Below are positions 11,169 through 22,107 of a DNA stretch of 64,000 bases, piece by piece. Made by a program: the position numbers and the translations under genes. The notes under the pieces are model-generated. The model was not told where the DNA came from and made no database searches. It was given only the letters and a program-made list of their open reading frames with translations. Origin of the DNA: Pachyseris speciosa (taxonomy: Eukaryota; Cnidaria; Anthozoa; Scleractinia; Pachyseridae); assembly GCA_016490735.1 (NCBI GenBank), contig JAEMWC010000049.1, forward strand, positions 1,243,501-1,307,500. Direction: 5' to 3'. Position 1 is the first letter of the stretch; each line of letters starts with the position of its first letter.

Positions 11169-12282
11169 TATTAGAGAGGAGGGCTTAATAAAGAGGAGGT
11201 GGGGGCGTATTTCAAATCTTAAACACCCTGTTTTTGTCTTTAAAAAGTTTTTGTATAAAACTCAAACAACTACAGTGAAATTTTATTATCTAATAAAGAG
11301 CAGCAAACAGTATCACGTGTTTGAGTGTATAATTGTTTAAAAACAAACCAATTGGGCCCCATGAAGTTGATTTCGCAGGAGGGAATAAGAGTGACTAATT
11401 ACCAATTCCCATGTCCCAACAGGGGGAGGGGGGCTTATGAGAGAAGGAGGCGTATTACAAAAACACGACTTCCAAACGTGGGGGATCATTACAGAGGGAG
11501 GCTCAATGGAAAAGGGGGGCTAATAGAGCTTTTTACAGTATTATATATTTGTTTCGATTCAGTCTAACCACCTTCTTTCTCATGAGCTGATGGGTTGGTC
11601 CCTTGCCTAAAAGAAAGAAAGAAAGAACGGAAATAGGGGATTCTAAGCGAACCCTCTTGCTCGGTCTTATGAAAATCATCGCCATTTTTCAGTGTATTGC
11701 TCATTTTTTTTTTCAGCGGATCGTTACGAAGGCTGGTTTAGATAGCAGAGTTCAATTAGAATTTAAATGACTCTGGATATATGAAATCCATATATTTGAA
11801 CTGCGGATTATGAAATAAAGACAAGAATGATCATCGCAGTTATGAACAATACTTAAGGTGCTATGGTACCCTAGACTACTTTTTTCTCCAAAATCAAACT
11901 AATGCAGAAGAAACCACCATCATGCAACTCGTTGCGGAGCCATGAATGATCGTTATGTGTTCACATTCGCTTTTCCACATTAATATTAGCTACTTAAGGT
12001 GGGGTGAAACTCTTTTAGGAAATATTGTAATTATCAATGATTTCCCAAAGTAAAGAAGTATAGCCAAAGTTATATGACAGAAGAAACAAAAAGGACGATT
12101 CATGATGTGATCAGTGAATGTTTAGCATTTTAATCACAGTCCCATTCTTTCAACCTGGGACTTTTTAAGGGGCTGGTAAGGTGATGGCCCAAGCCAGCTA
12201 ACCGTGCGGCCTTGCAATAATGTTAAAATTAAATATGTTCTTCTTCGTTCTCTTTAAACAAACAGATCCTTTGTTTCGAAAG
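11169..12282. other. 5' flank of copy B, no other gene seen
   Basis: No exon or repeat family is recognised. It must contain the promoter and any 5' untranslated exon of copy B, but I cannot point to a start site. An 80-codon open frame at 11325-11567 has no family features. Confidence 0.45.
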
Positions 12283-12568
12283 ATGGCATCAGCAGAAAGA
12301 ATTAACAATGAACGGTCTGCACTAATCGCAGACAGCAGCGCCAATCACGGTTCGGTGGCTATCTTGAGCAGCCCTAGCTCGTCTGTAAGGAATGCAGCTC
12401 ACTTCACTGGAAGCGGCCAGAAGCTGTTGGCCACCACGTGTATTCTTGTCACGGAGTTCTGTGAGCGTTTGACGTTCTACGGACTGACAGCAAATTTAGT
12501 GCTTCTTTGTAAAGATCAGTTAGATCTTAGTGCACCACTGCCGTCAACTATAAGTCTGGTATTCACTG
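12283..12568 (+). CDS. SLC15-like peptide transporter copy B, exon 1
   Basis: The chosen ATG (12283-12285) begins MASAERINNERSALIADSS, a polar cytoplasmic N terminus. It is followed by the first membrane segment (LLATTCILVTEFCERLTFYG), which contains the ExxER proton-coupling motif of POT transporters as EFCER. The exon ends ACT-G at 12568 with donor GTAAGT, phase 1, joining codon-perfectly to exon 2 at 19430. An upstream in-frame ATG at 12220 is less likely because it precedes a hydrophobic stretch unlike the family. The four exons total 1695 bases, 564 residues, the normal size of a 12-segment POT protein. Confidence 0.87.
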
Positions 12569-13367
12569 GTAAGTGCATCATTTCAAAAGTTATTTCTGTA
12601 AATTGTATGCCATCAGACATTAAGTTAAGTGGGTATAGACGAAAGGAGATTATTTAATAGAACTATTTAAAAAACCAGTAATATTACCGTATTTCATGTT
12701 CAGTACCCAAAGGTAGTAAGCAACAATCAAATCTCGGTTAGCATCTGGTGTACTGCGTGTCTGCATTGTTCATCAGTCGAGTAATCTCCACAACACGGCT
12801 CATAAAAATGTGGGACACTTGTCGAACTCGAGCGAAAACTAGCTAACTGGACACATTGCATAAGTCTACCCTTATGACAGTACCCGTTGCTCCTCTTTCA
12901 GCGCCGTTCTTCTTGGATTTCCCCTTTTCCTCCCCAGGGACTTTGAAACATTTCCGGCCGTCCTTGGACTATTCTTTCTATGTGAGAATCTCAAAACTCA
13001 ACATTGCAAAGGAGGAGTGCGGGGAAATGGGAACTGTACCAACACATATGAGCCCCATTGTATGGTAGTTATGGTACTTCTGACAAAGAGGTTGAAGAAG
13101 GCATGGAAATATCCATACCTCCACCGTGGAAAGTCAAAGGAAATTCCGAGAAGGACAAGCTAAGGGTCCCAAGAGCCAGAGTTTTCAAAGGGAAATATGA
13201 ATAAAAATCTTTTAGAAGGGTGGAGAAGTCCAAGCCAAAAATCTTTTCATGGAAATTGGAATGAACATTAGCTGTAGTAAGATTTTATTACTATCATTCC
13301 TTTGGGGGCGTGGGGAGGGCTTAGCAAGTCACATGGCAGAGCAGTAGACTAAATAACCGAAGATAGT
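12569..13367 (+). other. Intron 1 of copy B, part shared with copy A
   Basis: From about 12855 the sequence matches window positions 20-500, the same intron of copy A. The rest of this intron is 13380-19038 (insertion) and 19039-19429 (shared again). No coding signal. Confidence 0.7.
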
Positions 13368-13504
13368 GGTTTGGACCCCCTGGGGCTACTCCCTTAAATG
13401 GGCTATATAGGTATGTGCGGCCCGAAAGGGTATGGTTTTTTAACAGAGAGTATAAAAGCAAGGGCCGATACAACGTAGAATGGTTTTAAGTTTTGTGTAC
13501 TATA

Positions 13505-13533
13505 TTTCGGCTGGCCAAACCAGCCTTCTTCAG
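13505..13533 (-). ncRNA. Hammerhead-type ribozyme motif at 3' end of minus Penelope copy
   Basis: On the minus strand CTGAAGA is followed by a GGCTGG/CCAGCC stem with a short loop and then GAAA, the conserved hammerhead core (CUGANGA, stem II, GAAA). The arms that would give stems I and III were not modelled. It lies about 140 bases beyond the stop of the Penelope open frame, where such ribozymes are known in this class. Confidence 0.6.
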
Positions 13534-13672
13534 GTACAATGAAAATTTACATTGGAAGGGGTGTTTATGTAGTTATATACCGGAAACACGTAAAACTAAA
13601 CTGATTGACAGTGTAAAATAAAATACTAGAAAAAAGGTTTAAAAAAAGATAAACTTTATAAGAAAAAATTAA

Positions 13673-15750
13673 CTAATATGTTTCTTCGCGGATGTTAAGA
13701 CCTTCAGGATCAATTGCTCTGCCTTTTGAAATTAAGAAAGCTTCCCTGGCCTTACGGATTGAGTCTCTGTTAGAAAATATTTTCTCAATGGGGATTAATT
13801 GCATGTCATTAGCAGTGTGGTTAGGAGAGGAGAGGAAATGTTCCGCGACTGTGGTAGGTTTAGATTTGGTGTTAGGGTTATCTATGGTACGGCGGTGTTC
13901 ATTAAATCGGTCTTTTAAACGTCGTTTAGTCTCTCCTATGTATTGTAAATTACAGCGGTTGCATTGAATCATGTAAATGAGGTTTTTAGTGTCACAGGTC
14001 AGGTTAGATTTAATATGGCGCGTTTCACCTGTAGAAGAGAAAGTATAGCTTGTGAGTCCATCTGAAATGTAGGGACAAGTAGCGCAATTTTTACCGCAAC
14101 GGAAACAACCGGAAGGGAGTTGTAGGTCTGAATAAGTAGAATTAGAAGAAAGTTTAGCTGTGACTAGTAAGTCACGGAGATTAGGGCAACGTCTGAAGGC
14201 AACAACAGGCAAATGCTGAAAAATGTTTTTGCAGCGGTTAGAAGATAGCAGTAAATTGTAATGTTTTTTGATGATGCTAGAGATGTGAGGAAGTGATGGA
14301 TTAAAGGTCGTTATAAAAGGTATACGTTTCGGTTTGTTGACGTCTTTGGTTTGTAAAGTGAGTCTGCGGGGGATGTCGGCGGCACGTTGTATTTGTTTAG
14401 TGATGAAATTGCGGCTGTAACCGCGTTTGAGAAGATATGTAGTAAGTTGAGCAGCGCGAGTATTAAACGTTTCGTCGGTAGAACAAATACGTCGTAAACG
14501 GAGTGCTAGACTGAAAGGAATGGCTTTTTTAGTATGCATTGGATGGCAAGAAGAATAGAGTAAGTGTTGGTGCTTGTCTGTAGGTTTAGTATAGAGGTCG
14601 GTACAGATATGACCGTCGTTGGTTAATGAGACATTAACGTCAAGGAAAGGTACGCTAGTAAAAGAGTGTGAACTGGTGAATTTTATGGTAGGGTGAACGT
14701 TGTTAAGATAATCGATGAAAATTTTTAAATTATCCAGACCTTCAGTCCAGATCATAAAAATATCATCGATTTATCGCAGCCACGTGTGGGGTTGAAAAGG
14801 GGCATTTTCCAAAGCGTTGGCCTCGAAATACCCAAGAAAAAGGTTAGCAAAAGAAGGGGCCATTTTAGTGCCCATGGCTGTGCCGTGGACTTGAAGGTAG
14901 TGGTTATCATTAAAAGAAAAGTTGTTCATGGTGAGAATCATGCGAATGAGGTCACAAAGTGTGCCGGTGGGAATGATATTGTGAGGGGAAGTACGTAGAA
15001 AGTGATCACAGGCATTAATACCTTCATTATGTGGAATATTAGTGTATAATGATGAAACATCAAGTGTAACTAATAGTGAGTTAGCGGGTAAATTACCGAT
15101 GGTAAGTAATTTGTTAAGGAAATCGTTAGTATCTTTAACAAAGGATGGTAGTTTATGAACTAAAGGTTGAAGGTAGTAGTCAACGAACTGGGATATACGT
15201 TCAGTAGGATGGCTGTTAGATGAAACAATAGGGCGTCCTGGATTGCCGGGTTTATGTATTTTAGGAAGAATGTAAAAACGTCCTGGTTTTACGTCAGTCT
15301 GTATAAGGTATTGTTTGGTTTTGTCGTCGATAAGTTTGTCATGATGCATTCTGTTAACATAAACAGTGACCCGATTTTGTATGTCGGCAGTGATGTCTTC
15401 ATTTAAGTGTTGGTAGAATTTGGTGTCATTAAGTTGTCTCTTGCATTCGTCGATGTACCAAGTTTTGTCCATAACAACAGTACCAGAACCTTTGTCAGCG
15501 GGTTTTATAATTATGTCTTGTCGTTGTTTGATTTGGTGTATGGCTTGGCGTTCTGTTTCTGTGAGGTTGTCACGAATAGGTTTAGGTTTAGAGGTGGTTA
15601 TGTCCAGTTTAACAGCGTCTAAAAAAGTGTTTAGGGCTTGTTCTCTGTCGTTGGGGGGTTCCAAGTACTTTTGTTATGGAAGGGATTGTGGTCTTCGTTG
15701 GCGTTGGGTGTGTTAGTGTTATCGTCGAAAAAATACTCGGTTAGTCGCAT
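13673..15750 (-). pseudogene. Penelope-like reverse transcriptase with GIY-YIG domain, minus copy (broken)
   Basis: A near-identical mirror of the plus copy at 15859-18381. Two breaks are seen. A C-run near 15655 is one base shorter than in the sister, shifting the N-terminal frame. A TAA at 14771-14773 replaces the tyrosine codon of the YIDD catalytic motif. The remaining frames (15664-14771 and 14755-13673) keep LPKIHKPG, the finger and palm regions, a Cys-rich linker and the GIY-YIG nuclease region ending NIREETY. It is inactive as it stands. The start used here is ATG at 15748-15750, which precedes the shared N-terminal residues. Confidence 0.85.
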
Positions 15751-15764
15751 ACGTCGTGAAAAGT

Positions 15765-15848
15765 CATAAATGTCAGCTGAAATTTCCGACCAGTTTACCG
15801 ACCACGACACATAAACTGGTCGGAAATTTCAGCTGACATTTATGACTT
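15765..15848. repeat. Palindromic junction of the two head-to-head Penelope copies
   Basis: The 5' ends of the two copies meet here as inverted arms (15765-15798 and 15813-15848) around a 14-base spacer, CCGACCACGACACA. The whole pair is therefore an inverted repeat with arms of about 2.35 kb. Confidence 0.8.
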
Positions 15849-15858
15849 TTCACGACGT

Positions 15859-18381
15859 ATGCGACTAACCGAGTATTTTTTCGACGATAACACTAACACA
15901 CCAGGGGCACCCAACGACAAGTTTCGGTAGATATCTGTTCGGTGGAGGGTAGTTCGCCTTGGACTTTCGGCGACGATTAAAGAGTGCACTCGGATTTTCG
16001 TAAGTAAAACGTGGCCTAAAAGATTCGTAGTGTGGAAATCATAACCCCTGAGGTTTTCGGAGAAGTCGTTATTGCTGTTTTTGGCAGTAAAAAACGTCAG
16101 CTAGCATTTTCGGAAAGAAAAAAAGGTTCCCTAGAAAGTTCATTTCAGCTAGTATTTTCTCAAAGAAAGAGTTTGTTCCCTAAAATTCTCGGGCAATTAA
16201 CATTTCAGCTAGAGAATCCGAACAGATCAAAGTTTTCTAGCTAACCAAAACATCACTTTATACAGACTTCAAACACCATAAGGTACTTAAAAATGCCTTT
16301 CTATAGCTTTTGGCTGCTTTGGCTCGTTGGGTGCCCCTGACACACCCAACGCCAACGAAGACCACAATCCCTTCCATAACAAAAGTACTTGGAACCCCCC
16401 CAACGACAGAGAACAAGCCCTTAACACTTTTTTAGACGCTGTTAAACTGGACATAACCACCTCTAAACCTAAACCTATTCGTGACAACCTCACAGAAACA
16501 GAACACCAAGCCATACACCAAATCAAACAACGACAAGACATAATTATAAAACCCGCTGACAAAGGTTCTGGTACTGTTGTTATGGACAAAACTTGGTACA
16601 TCGACGAATGCAAGAGACAACTTAATGACACCAAATTCTACCAACACTTAAACGAAGACATCACTGCCGACATAAAAAAACGGGTCACTGTTTATGTTAA
16701 CAGAATGCATCATGACAAACTTATCGACGACAAAACCAAACAATACCTTTTTCAGACTGACGTAAAACCAGGACGTTTTTACATTCTTCCTAAAATACAT
16801 AAACCCGGCAATCCAGGACGCCCTATTGTTTCATCTAACAGCCATCCTACTGAACGTATATCCCAGTTCGTTGACTACTACCTTCAACCTTTAGTTCATA
16901 AACTACCATCCTTTGTTAAAGATACTAACGATTTCCTTAACAAATTACTTACCATCGGTAATTTACCCGCTAACTCACTATTAGTTACACTTGATGTTTC
17001 ATCATTATACACTAATATTCCACATAATGAAGGTATTAATGCCTGTGATCACTTTCTACGTACTTCCCCTCACAATATCATTCCCACCGGCACACTTTGT
17101 GACCTCATTCGCATGATTCTCACCATGAACAACTTTTCTTTTAATGATAACCACTACCTTCAAGTCCACGGCACAGCCATGGGCACTAAAATGGCCCCTT
17201 CTTTTGCTAACCTTTTTCTTGGGTATTTCGAGGCCAACGCTTTGGAAAATGCCCCTTTTCAACCCCACACGTGGCTGCGATATATCGATGATATTTTTAT
17301 GATCTGGACTGAAGGTCTGGATAATTTAAAAATTTTCATCGATTATCTTAACAACGTTCACCCTACCATAAAATTCACCAGTTCACACTCTTTTACTAGC
17401 GTACCTTTCCTTGACGTTAATGTCTCATTAACCAACGACGGTCATATCTGTACCGACCTCTATACTAAACCTACAGACAAGCACCAACACTTACTCTATT
17501 CTTCTTGCCATCCAATGCATACTAAAAAAGCCATTCCTTTCAGTCTAGCACTCCGTTTACGACGTATTTGTTCTACCGACGAAACGTTTAATACTCGCGC
17601 TGCTCAACTTACTACATATCTTCTCAAACGCGGTTACAGCCGCAATTTCATCACTAAACAAATACAACGTGCCGCCGACATCCCCCGCAGACTCACTTTA
17701 CAAACCAAAGACGTCAACAAACCGAAACGTATACCTTTTATAACGACCTTTAATCCATCACTTCCTCACATCTCTAGCATCATCAAAAAACATTACAATT
17801 TACTGCTATCTTCTAACCGCTGCAAAAACATTTTTCAGCATTTGCCTGTTGTTGCCTTCAGACGTTGCCCTAATCTCCGTGACTTACTAGTCACAGCTAA
17901 ACTTTCTTCTAATTCTACTTATTCACACCTACAACTCCCTTCCGGTTGTTTCCGTTGTGGTAAAAATTGCGCTACTTGTCCCTACATTTCAGATGGACTC
18001 ACAAGCTATACTTTCTCTTCTACAGGTGAAACGCGCCATATTAAATCTAACCTGACCTGTGACACTAAAAACCTCATTTACATGATTCAATGCAACCGCT
18101 GTAATTTACAATACATAGGAGAGACTAAACGACGTTTAAAAGACCGATTTAATGAACACCGCCGTACCATAGATAACCCTAACACCAAATCTAAACCTAC
18201 CACAGTCGCGGAACATTTCCTCTCCTCTCCTAACCACACTGCTAATGACATGCAATTAATCCCCATTGAGAAAATATTTTCTAACAGAGACTCAATCCGT
18301 AAGGCCAGGGAAGCTTTTTTAATTTCAAAAGGCAGAACAATTGATCCTGAAGGTCTTAACATCCGCGAAGAAACATATTAG
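15859..18381 (+). CDS. Penelope-like reverse transcriptase with GIY-YIG endonuclease, plus copy
   Basis: This encodes the single protein of a Penelope-like retroelement: reverse transcription plus nicking by a GIY-YIG nuclease for target-primed insertion. The frame from 16346 to 18381 is open. Seen in order: KPADKGSGTVVMD, LPKIHKPGNPGRPIV (fingers), SLLVTLDVSSLYTNIP (motif A), GTAMGTKMAPSFANLFLG, the catalytic YIDD at about 17281, a thumb, a linker with CFRCGKNCATCP, then IYMIQCNRCNLQYIGET with KDRFNEH, the GIY-YIG core. The likely start is ATG 15859-15861, but a 438-base MITE interrupts codon 15. Removing the MITE and one copy of its target duplication leaves the frame in register. Otherwise it looks undamaged. 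Confidence 0.85.
15902..16339. mobile_element. 438-bp MITE with 16-bp inverted ends inside the Penelope gene
   Basis: The ends are CAGGGGCACCCAACGA (15902-15917) and its exact complement (16324-16339). The flanks repeat ACACAC (15896-15901 and 16340-16345), and the sister copy shows only one such word, giving a 6-bp target duplication. The interior has repeated CATTTCAGCTAG-like words and no coding frame. The transposase family is not clear. Confidence 0.8.
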
Positions 18382-18520
18382 TTAATTTTTTCTTATAAAG
18401 TTTATCTTTTTTTAAACCTTTTTTCTAGTATTTTATTTTACACTGTCAATCATTTTAGTTTTACGTGTTTCCGGTATATAACTACATAAACACCCCTTCC
18501 AATGTAAATTCTCATTGTAC

Positions 18521-18549
18521 CTGAAGAAGGCTGGTTTGGCCAGCCGAAA
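18521..18549 (+). ncRNA. Hammerhead-type ribozyme motif at 3' end of plus Penelope copy
   Basis: CTGAAGA, a GGCTGG/CCAGCC stem with a short loop, then GAAA. This is the mirror of the motif at 13505-13533 and lies 140 bases past the stop codon of the plus copy. Confidence 0.6.
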
Positions 18550-18619
18550 TATAGTACACAAAACTTAAAACCATTCTACGTTGTATCGGCCCTTGCTTTT
18601 ATACTCTCTGTTGATTTTA

Positions 18620-19038
18620 TTACGCCGATCAGATCACCAGTTTGATCCAACGTATACCAGCAGGATTATTGTCCACGGTTGCTTGCTTGAACATTTGATG
18701 GTTTTTTAGCCGTTTTGGTCTGAAATAGGGTATCGATTTTGACCATTTCGGTCTAAAATAGGGTATGGTTTGTGCATTCTAGTCTTGAATTCGGTATGTT
18801 TCTTAAAAGAAGCTTCTTTTTCATCATTAGGCGATTAGTAATTTTAATTATGTATACGCCAACCGTGTACGTGAAATAGGGTATCGAATTTTTGATCAGG
18901 TCTGAAATAGGGTAGGGAAAATTGGCCGCACAACCTTATCAAATTTTTTCTGGGAAAGGGAAAGATTTTGGTCTGAAATAGGGTAAGGAAAGTGGGCCGC
19001 ACACCCCTACCAAATTTTTTCTGAGAGTACCCCCTCCG
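18620..19038. repeat. Repeat with five GAAATAGGGTA words (outer element, right part)
   Basis: TCTGAAATAGGGTA or a close variant occurs near 18719, 18751, 18870, 18902 and 18972. The right end, GTGGGCCGCACACCCCTACC and on to GAGAGTACCCCC, mirrors the left outer end at 13380-13440. No coding frame. Confidence 0.6.
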
Positions 19039-19429
19039 GGTTTGAACCCCTCCTCAGCCGATTACTAGCGTGAATGCCGAGTCCCCACTGAGCTACAGAA
19101 CCAACCAACTAGATTCATGTGGCAAACATGCAGCATGCTGCTATAATCTGAATGTCGATATGCGGCATTTCCACGATGATAAAAGTTAAACCTGGTAAAT
19201 AAACGATAGATATAGTGTCCAGCGAGTAGCACAGGCGAACAAGGAAAACGAAACCACAAAATTATTTCATTTTGCTTTTACACATTTTCTGCCAGTTTTT
19301 AAGGGGGTAGGGTACGGTAAAAAGTCCTTAGAAGAATTAAACCTGGGAAGCAAGTTTCAATTTACTAAATCGTTTATCTTAAAGGACTCTTGCTATTATT
19401 TAACATACGAGTCCTTGTCATTCCTCTAG

Positions 19430-20091
19430 GAACCTGCTACTTTACTCCTTTGCTCGGAGGATGGCTAGCTGACACTTACATGGGTCGCTTCAATGCTATT
19501 TTTGCCAGCTCATTATTGTACACTATTGGGATGCTCCTAATGCTACCCGTTTCCAAGGATACTGTCCATTATAACAGAGCAGCAAGACTAATTTACTTTG
19601 CGATTGCTCTGATAGCCATTGCACTCGGAACTGGAGGAATCAAATCTAACGTGGCACCATTTGGAGCCGACCAGGTGCAGCAGGATGGGCCCAGAGCCGT
19701 CCAGACATTTTTCAACTGGTTTTACTTTTTTATTAACCTCGGATCACTCATAGCATTTACCCTTGTTGTATGGGTACAACAAAAGGACGGTATATTTTAT
19801 GGTTATGTTATCACTACTGTTTCAATTATTCTTACTGTGATCATCTTTTTTGCTGGTCGAAACAAGTACTTGCGTAAGCCACCAGGCGGCAGCCAAGTGG
19901 CTTCAACTGCAAAGATAATTTATCAAGCTGTGAAAAGTCGACGCACAGCAAATGCACCAACGTGGATGGACAAGGCAAAGTGTAGGTTTGGAGGAACTTA
20001 TGCTGAAGACCAGGTTGAAGATGTCAAAGCATTACTAAGAATTATCCCAATCTTTCTTTTTTTCATCGCATACTGGACAAGTTACTCGCAG
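19430..20091 (+). CDS. SLC15-like peptide transporter copy B, exon 2
   Basis: 662 bases, bounded by TTCCTCTAG at 19421-19429 and donor GTAAAG at 20092. It contains both POT signatures (GGWLADTYMGRFNAIF and FNWFYFFINLGS) and the cytoplasmic WMDKAKCRFGGTYAEDQVEDVKALLRIIP-type linker leading to the seventh membrane segment. It differs from copy A at scattered positions only. The next exon is 30 kb away because mobile DNA has filled intron 2. Confidence 0.88.
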
Positions 20092-20103
20092 GTAAAGTAC
20101 AAT

Positions 20104-20187
20104 TAAATGAAGAATGATCCTCGCAGTTGTGAACGCAATTTATGCAATTGCGAAAATAAGCCTGAAAAAATTTCAGGACTTGAACGG

Positions 20188-20221
<34 letters not shown>

Positions 20222-20430
20222 TGCTCTAACCAACTGAGGTATGAAGCCACTGACGTTGGGAGCAGGTTAATTGTGGGTTCATATGTTCCCGTGAAAGAAA
20301 TGAGTGTGAATGATACATAAAATAAGGGCTTCTTTTTGTAATTGCATAAATTACTTTCGCTGCGAGGTTCATTCTTCATTTGATTTCATTTCTGCAGTTC
20401 ATATAGGATATATTTCGTATATCATTCACA
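20104..20430. repeat. MITE-like repeat with tRNA-like core, copy 3
   Basis: Sits 12 bases after exon 2, exactly where copy A has its copy (1566-1845). Inverted ends at 20104-20165 and 20327-20380, and a minus-strand tRNA-like core at about 20188-20250. From 20431 on, the sequence departs from copy A, so the 29-kb insertion block starts here. Confidence 0.65.
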
Positions 20431-20627
20431 AAGTACAATTAAGCCAACCTAGTTAGGGTCGTTATAAACTTTGAGTTTACTCCAAAAACCATTTTGTCAA
20501 CCCAATTCTGGCTGTTGTTTGTATTCAGCATAGAGATTCTTAAGAGGCTGCGGTATGTTTTCTTTATCCCTTAACTGGCTTTTAAATTGACTTTTAGTTT
20601 TTTTGCACGGTTCTCATTTTCGCCTTT
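20431..20627. other. No gene recognised
   Basis: Short spacer between the shared repeat and the GGAAC palindrome array. Nothing supported. Confidence 0.5.
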
Positions 20628-20953
20628 GGAACGTCTCTATTATGGGACGATTGTTCCTATTAGGAGTGGTCCTATGGTATGAAAAAGAACAAATTGTCAT
20701 GAAAAAATAGGAACAAAGTGTTCATTTAGAGATAAAAAGGAATCTTTTGTTCCGAATTGTTAACATTGAAAGGAACGTTTTGTTCCGAAATGAGTCGCTT
20801 AGGAACACGTGTTCCCATTGGTATTGTTCCTCTTTTTATCATTTTGGTCCTTTTTATTCACTTGAGGAACAACTGTTCCTGTTAGTGCGTTCCCTTTCAG
20901 AATAAGTGTTCCTTTATGCTGGCTTGCGGAACTTTCGTGGAACAATTTGTTCC
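20628..20953. repeat. Array of GGAAC-n-GTTCC palindromes
   Basis: Short palindromes with GGAAC and GTTCC half sites recur: GGAACAAAGTGTTC (20710), GGAATCTTTTGTTCC (20739), GGAACGTTTTGTTCC (20772), GGAACACGTGTTCC (20802), GGAACAACTGTTCC (20866), GGAACAATTTGTTCC (20939). A wider pair spans 20628-20657, with single half sites at 20826, 20889 and 20908. The first gaps are about 30 bases, near three helical turns. The array ends next to the recombinase coding region. It could be a MITE interior or an iteron-like protein-binding region; no outer inverted ends were found. Confidence 0.65.
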
Positions 20954-20956
20954 ATG

Positions 20957-21348
20957 CAAGCAGTGACATTTCACTCGCTACGTCACGAAAACATCGTAAC
21001 GATGTGCAAGAGCAAACCCAGTCAGACCTAACATCTGCCACGATATTTGTGTCCATTTACTTGTTCATGAAAGTGAAGGGGTCGCGCCCTATGACTTATC
21101 AGTATTTGACGGTGGACATGGTAAATGCAGCAAAGGCAAATGGAGGCTTCATTGATCAGAAAACTTTCAAGACTGCCGGAAAGTATGGCTTCGATTCGCT
21201 GATTCTGACTGATGCCAGCATGCAAGTGCTCGATAACTACATCACTTTCGTCAGGCCATTGCTGAACCCCCAGTGCGACTATGTTCTTGTCACGAGAAAT
21301 GGAGGCCAACACAGCAAATTGGGCGACGTCATGAGTAAACTAGTCTTT
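20957..21348 (+). pseudogene. Tyrosine recombinase (Crypton-like), N-terminal part of catalytic domain
   Basis: The open frame reads through SDLTSATIFVSIYLFMKVKG then SRPMTYQYLTVDMV, where the arginine fits box I of tyrosine recombinases, then SLILTDASMQVLDNYITF and CDYVLVTRNGGQHSKLGDVM. It stops matching at 21348, where a LINE insertion follows. The second half is at 23041. This resembles recombinases of Crypton-type DNA transposons and their domesticated vertebrate relatives, but that is from general family features. No start codon is assigned; the upstream part is missing or in another exon. Confidence 0.55.
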
Positions 21349-21370
21349 ATACTAATAATAACAATAATCA

Positions 21371-21490
21371 AATGAAGAATGATCCTCGCAGTTGTGAACG
21401 CAATTTATGCAATTGCGAAAAGAAGCCTGAAAAAAAAATTCAGGACTTCAACGGGGTTTGAACCAGTGACCGCGCGATTACCGGTGCGAT

Positions 21491-21531
<41 letters not shown>

Positions 21532-21590
21532 AGGTCAATTGTGGGTTCATATGTTCCCGTGGAAGAAATGAGTGTGAATGTTATATGAAA
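21371..21590. repeat. MITE-like repeat with tRNA-like core, copy 4
   Basis: The left arm (21371-21425) and minus-strand tRNA-like core (about 21445-21512) match the other copies, but the right inverted arm is missing. It lies within the LINE tail. Confidence 0.6.
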
Positions 21591-21788
21591 ATCACTGGCA
21601 TAAAAAAATATAGATCATAAAAACGTTACTCTATGCTAATTTAGGATTCTATTACATGATTGCACCAAAATACTTCCTGTACTATTCAGTGTCTCTCAAT
21701 GTTTCTATAATTTTTGACAACTTCTTAAACAATCTTAAATCTACAATATTTAATCTACTAAAATGCTAAAAAAGAAAAACGAGCTGAA

Positions 21789-21807
21789 CAACAACAACAA
21801 CAACAAC

Positions 21808-21845
<38 letters not shown>
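21789..21845. repeat. AAC/AAT microsatellite
   Basis: AAC units pass into AAT units. The asparagine-rich open frame over it is not a gene. Confidence 0.95.
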
Positions 21846-21847
<2 letters not shown>

Positions 21848-22107
21848 TCTCCTGCTGGTTTCTTTCATACGGATTTCCTCGCCATTTGCCTCCAATTAGT
21901 ATCACTACTAAAACAAAAATTTCAGTCATAATAATTATTATTCAGTAAAACTTCACAGTAAGAGAGATTAAGAGAGCTAAAAGAACGTTTGAATATTTAC
22001 ATAATAATTACATTCAATTATTTAAATATTACAACAAGTAATTCGTTAAACCATGAAACTATATTATACAGAAAAAAAGAAAAATGTATGTATAAAAATT
22101 ATAGGAC

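Larger units (their letters stand above)
13380..19038. mobile_element. Nested insertion in intron 1 of copy B carrying two Penelope-like elements
   Basis: Copy A shows the empty site. In copy B the 12-base word GGTTTG(G/A)ACCCC is present on both sides (13368-13379 and 19039-19050), as expected for a target-site duplication. The outer parts (13380-13440 and about 18620-19038) belong to one repeat family with mirrored ends. Within it sit two Penelope copies head-to-head (about 13442-15798 minus, 15813-18612 plus). Order of events, by inference: outer repeat first, then the Penelope pair, then a MITE inside the plus copy. Confidence 0.65.

Noticed and set aside
20628..20953. Steroid-receptor response elements
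   Set aside because: Only some units have the 3-base spacer, and such receptors are not expected in this kind of organism; repeat or iteron origin is simpler.
21763..21948. Asparagine-rich protein
   Set aside because: Frame produced by the AAC/AAT run.
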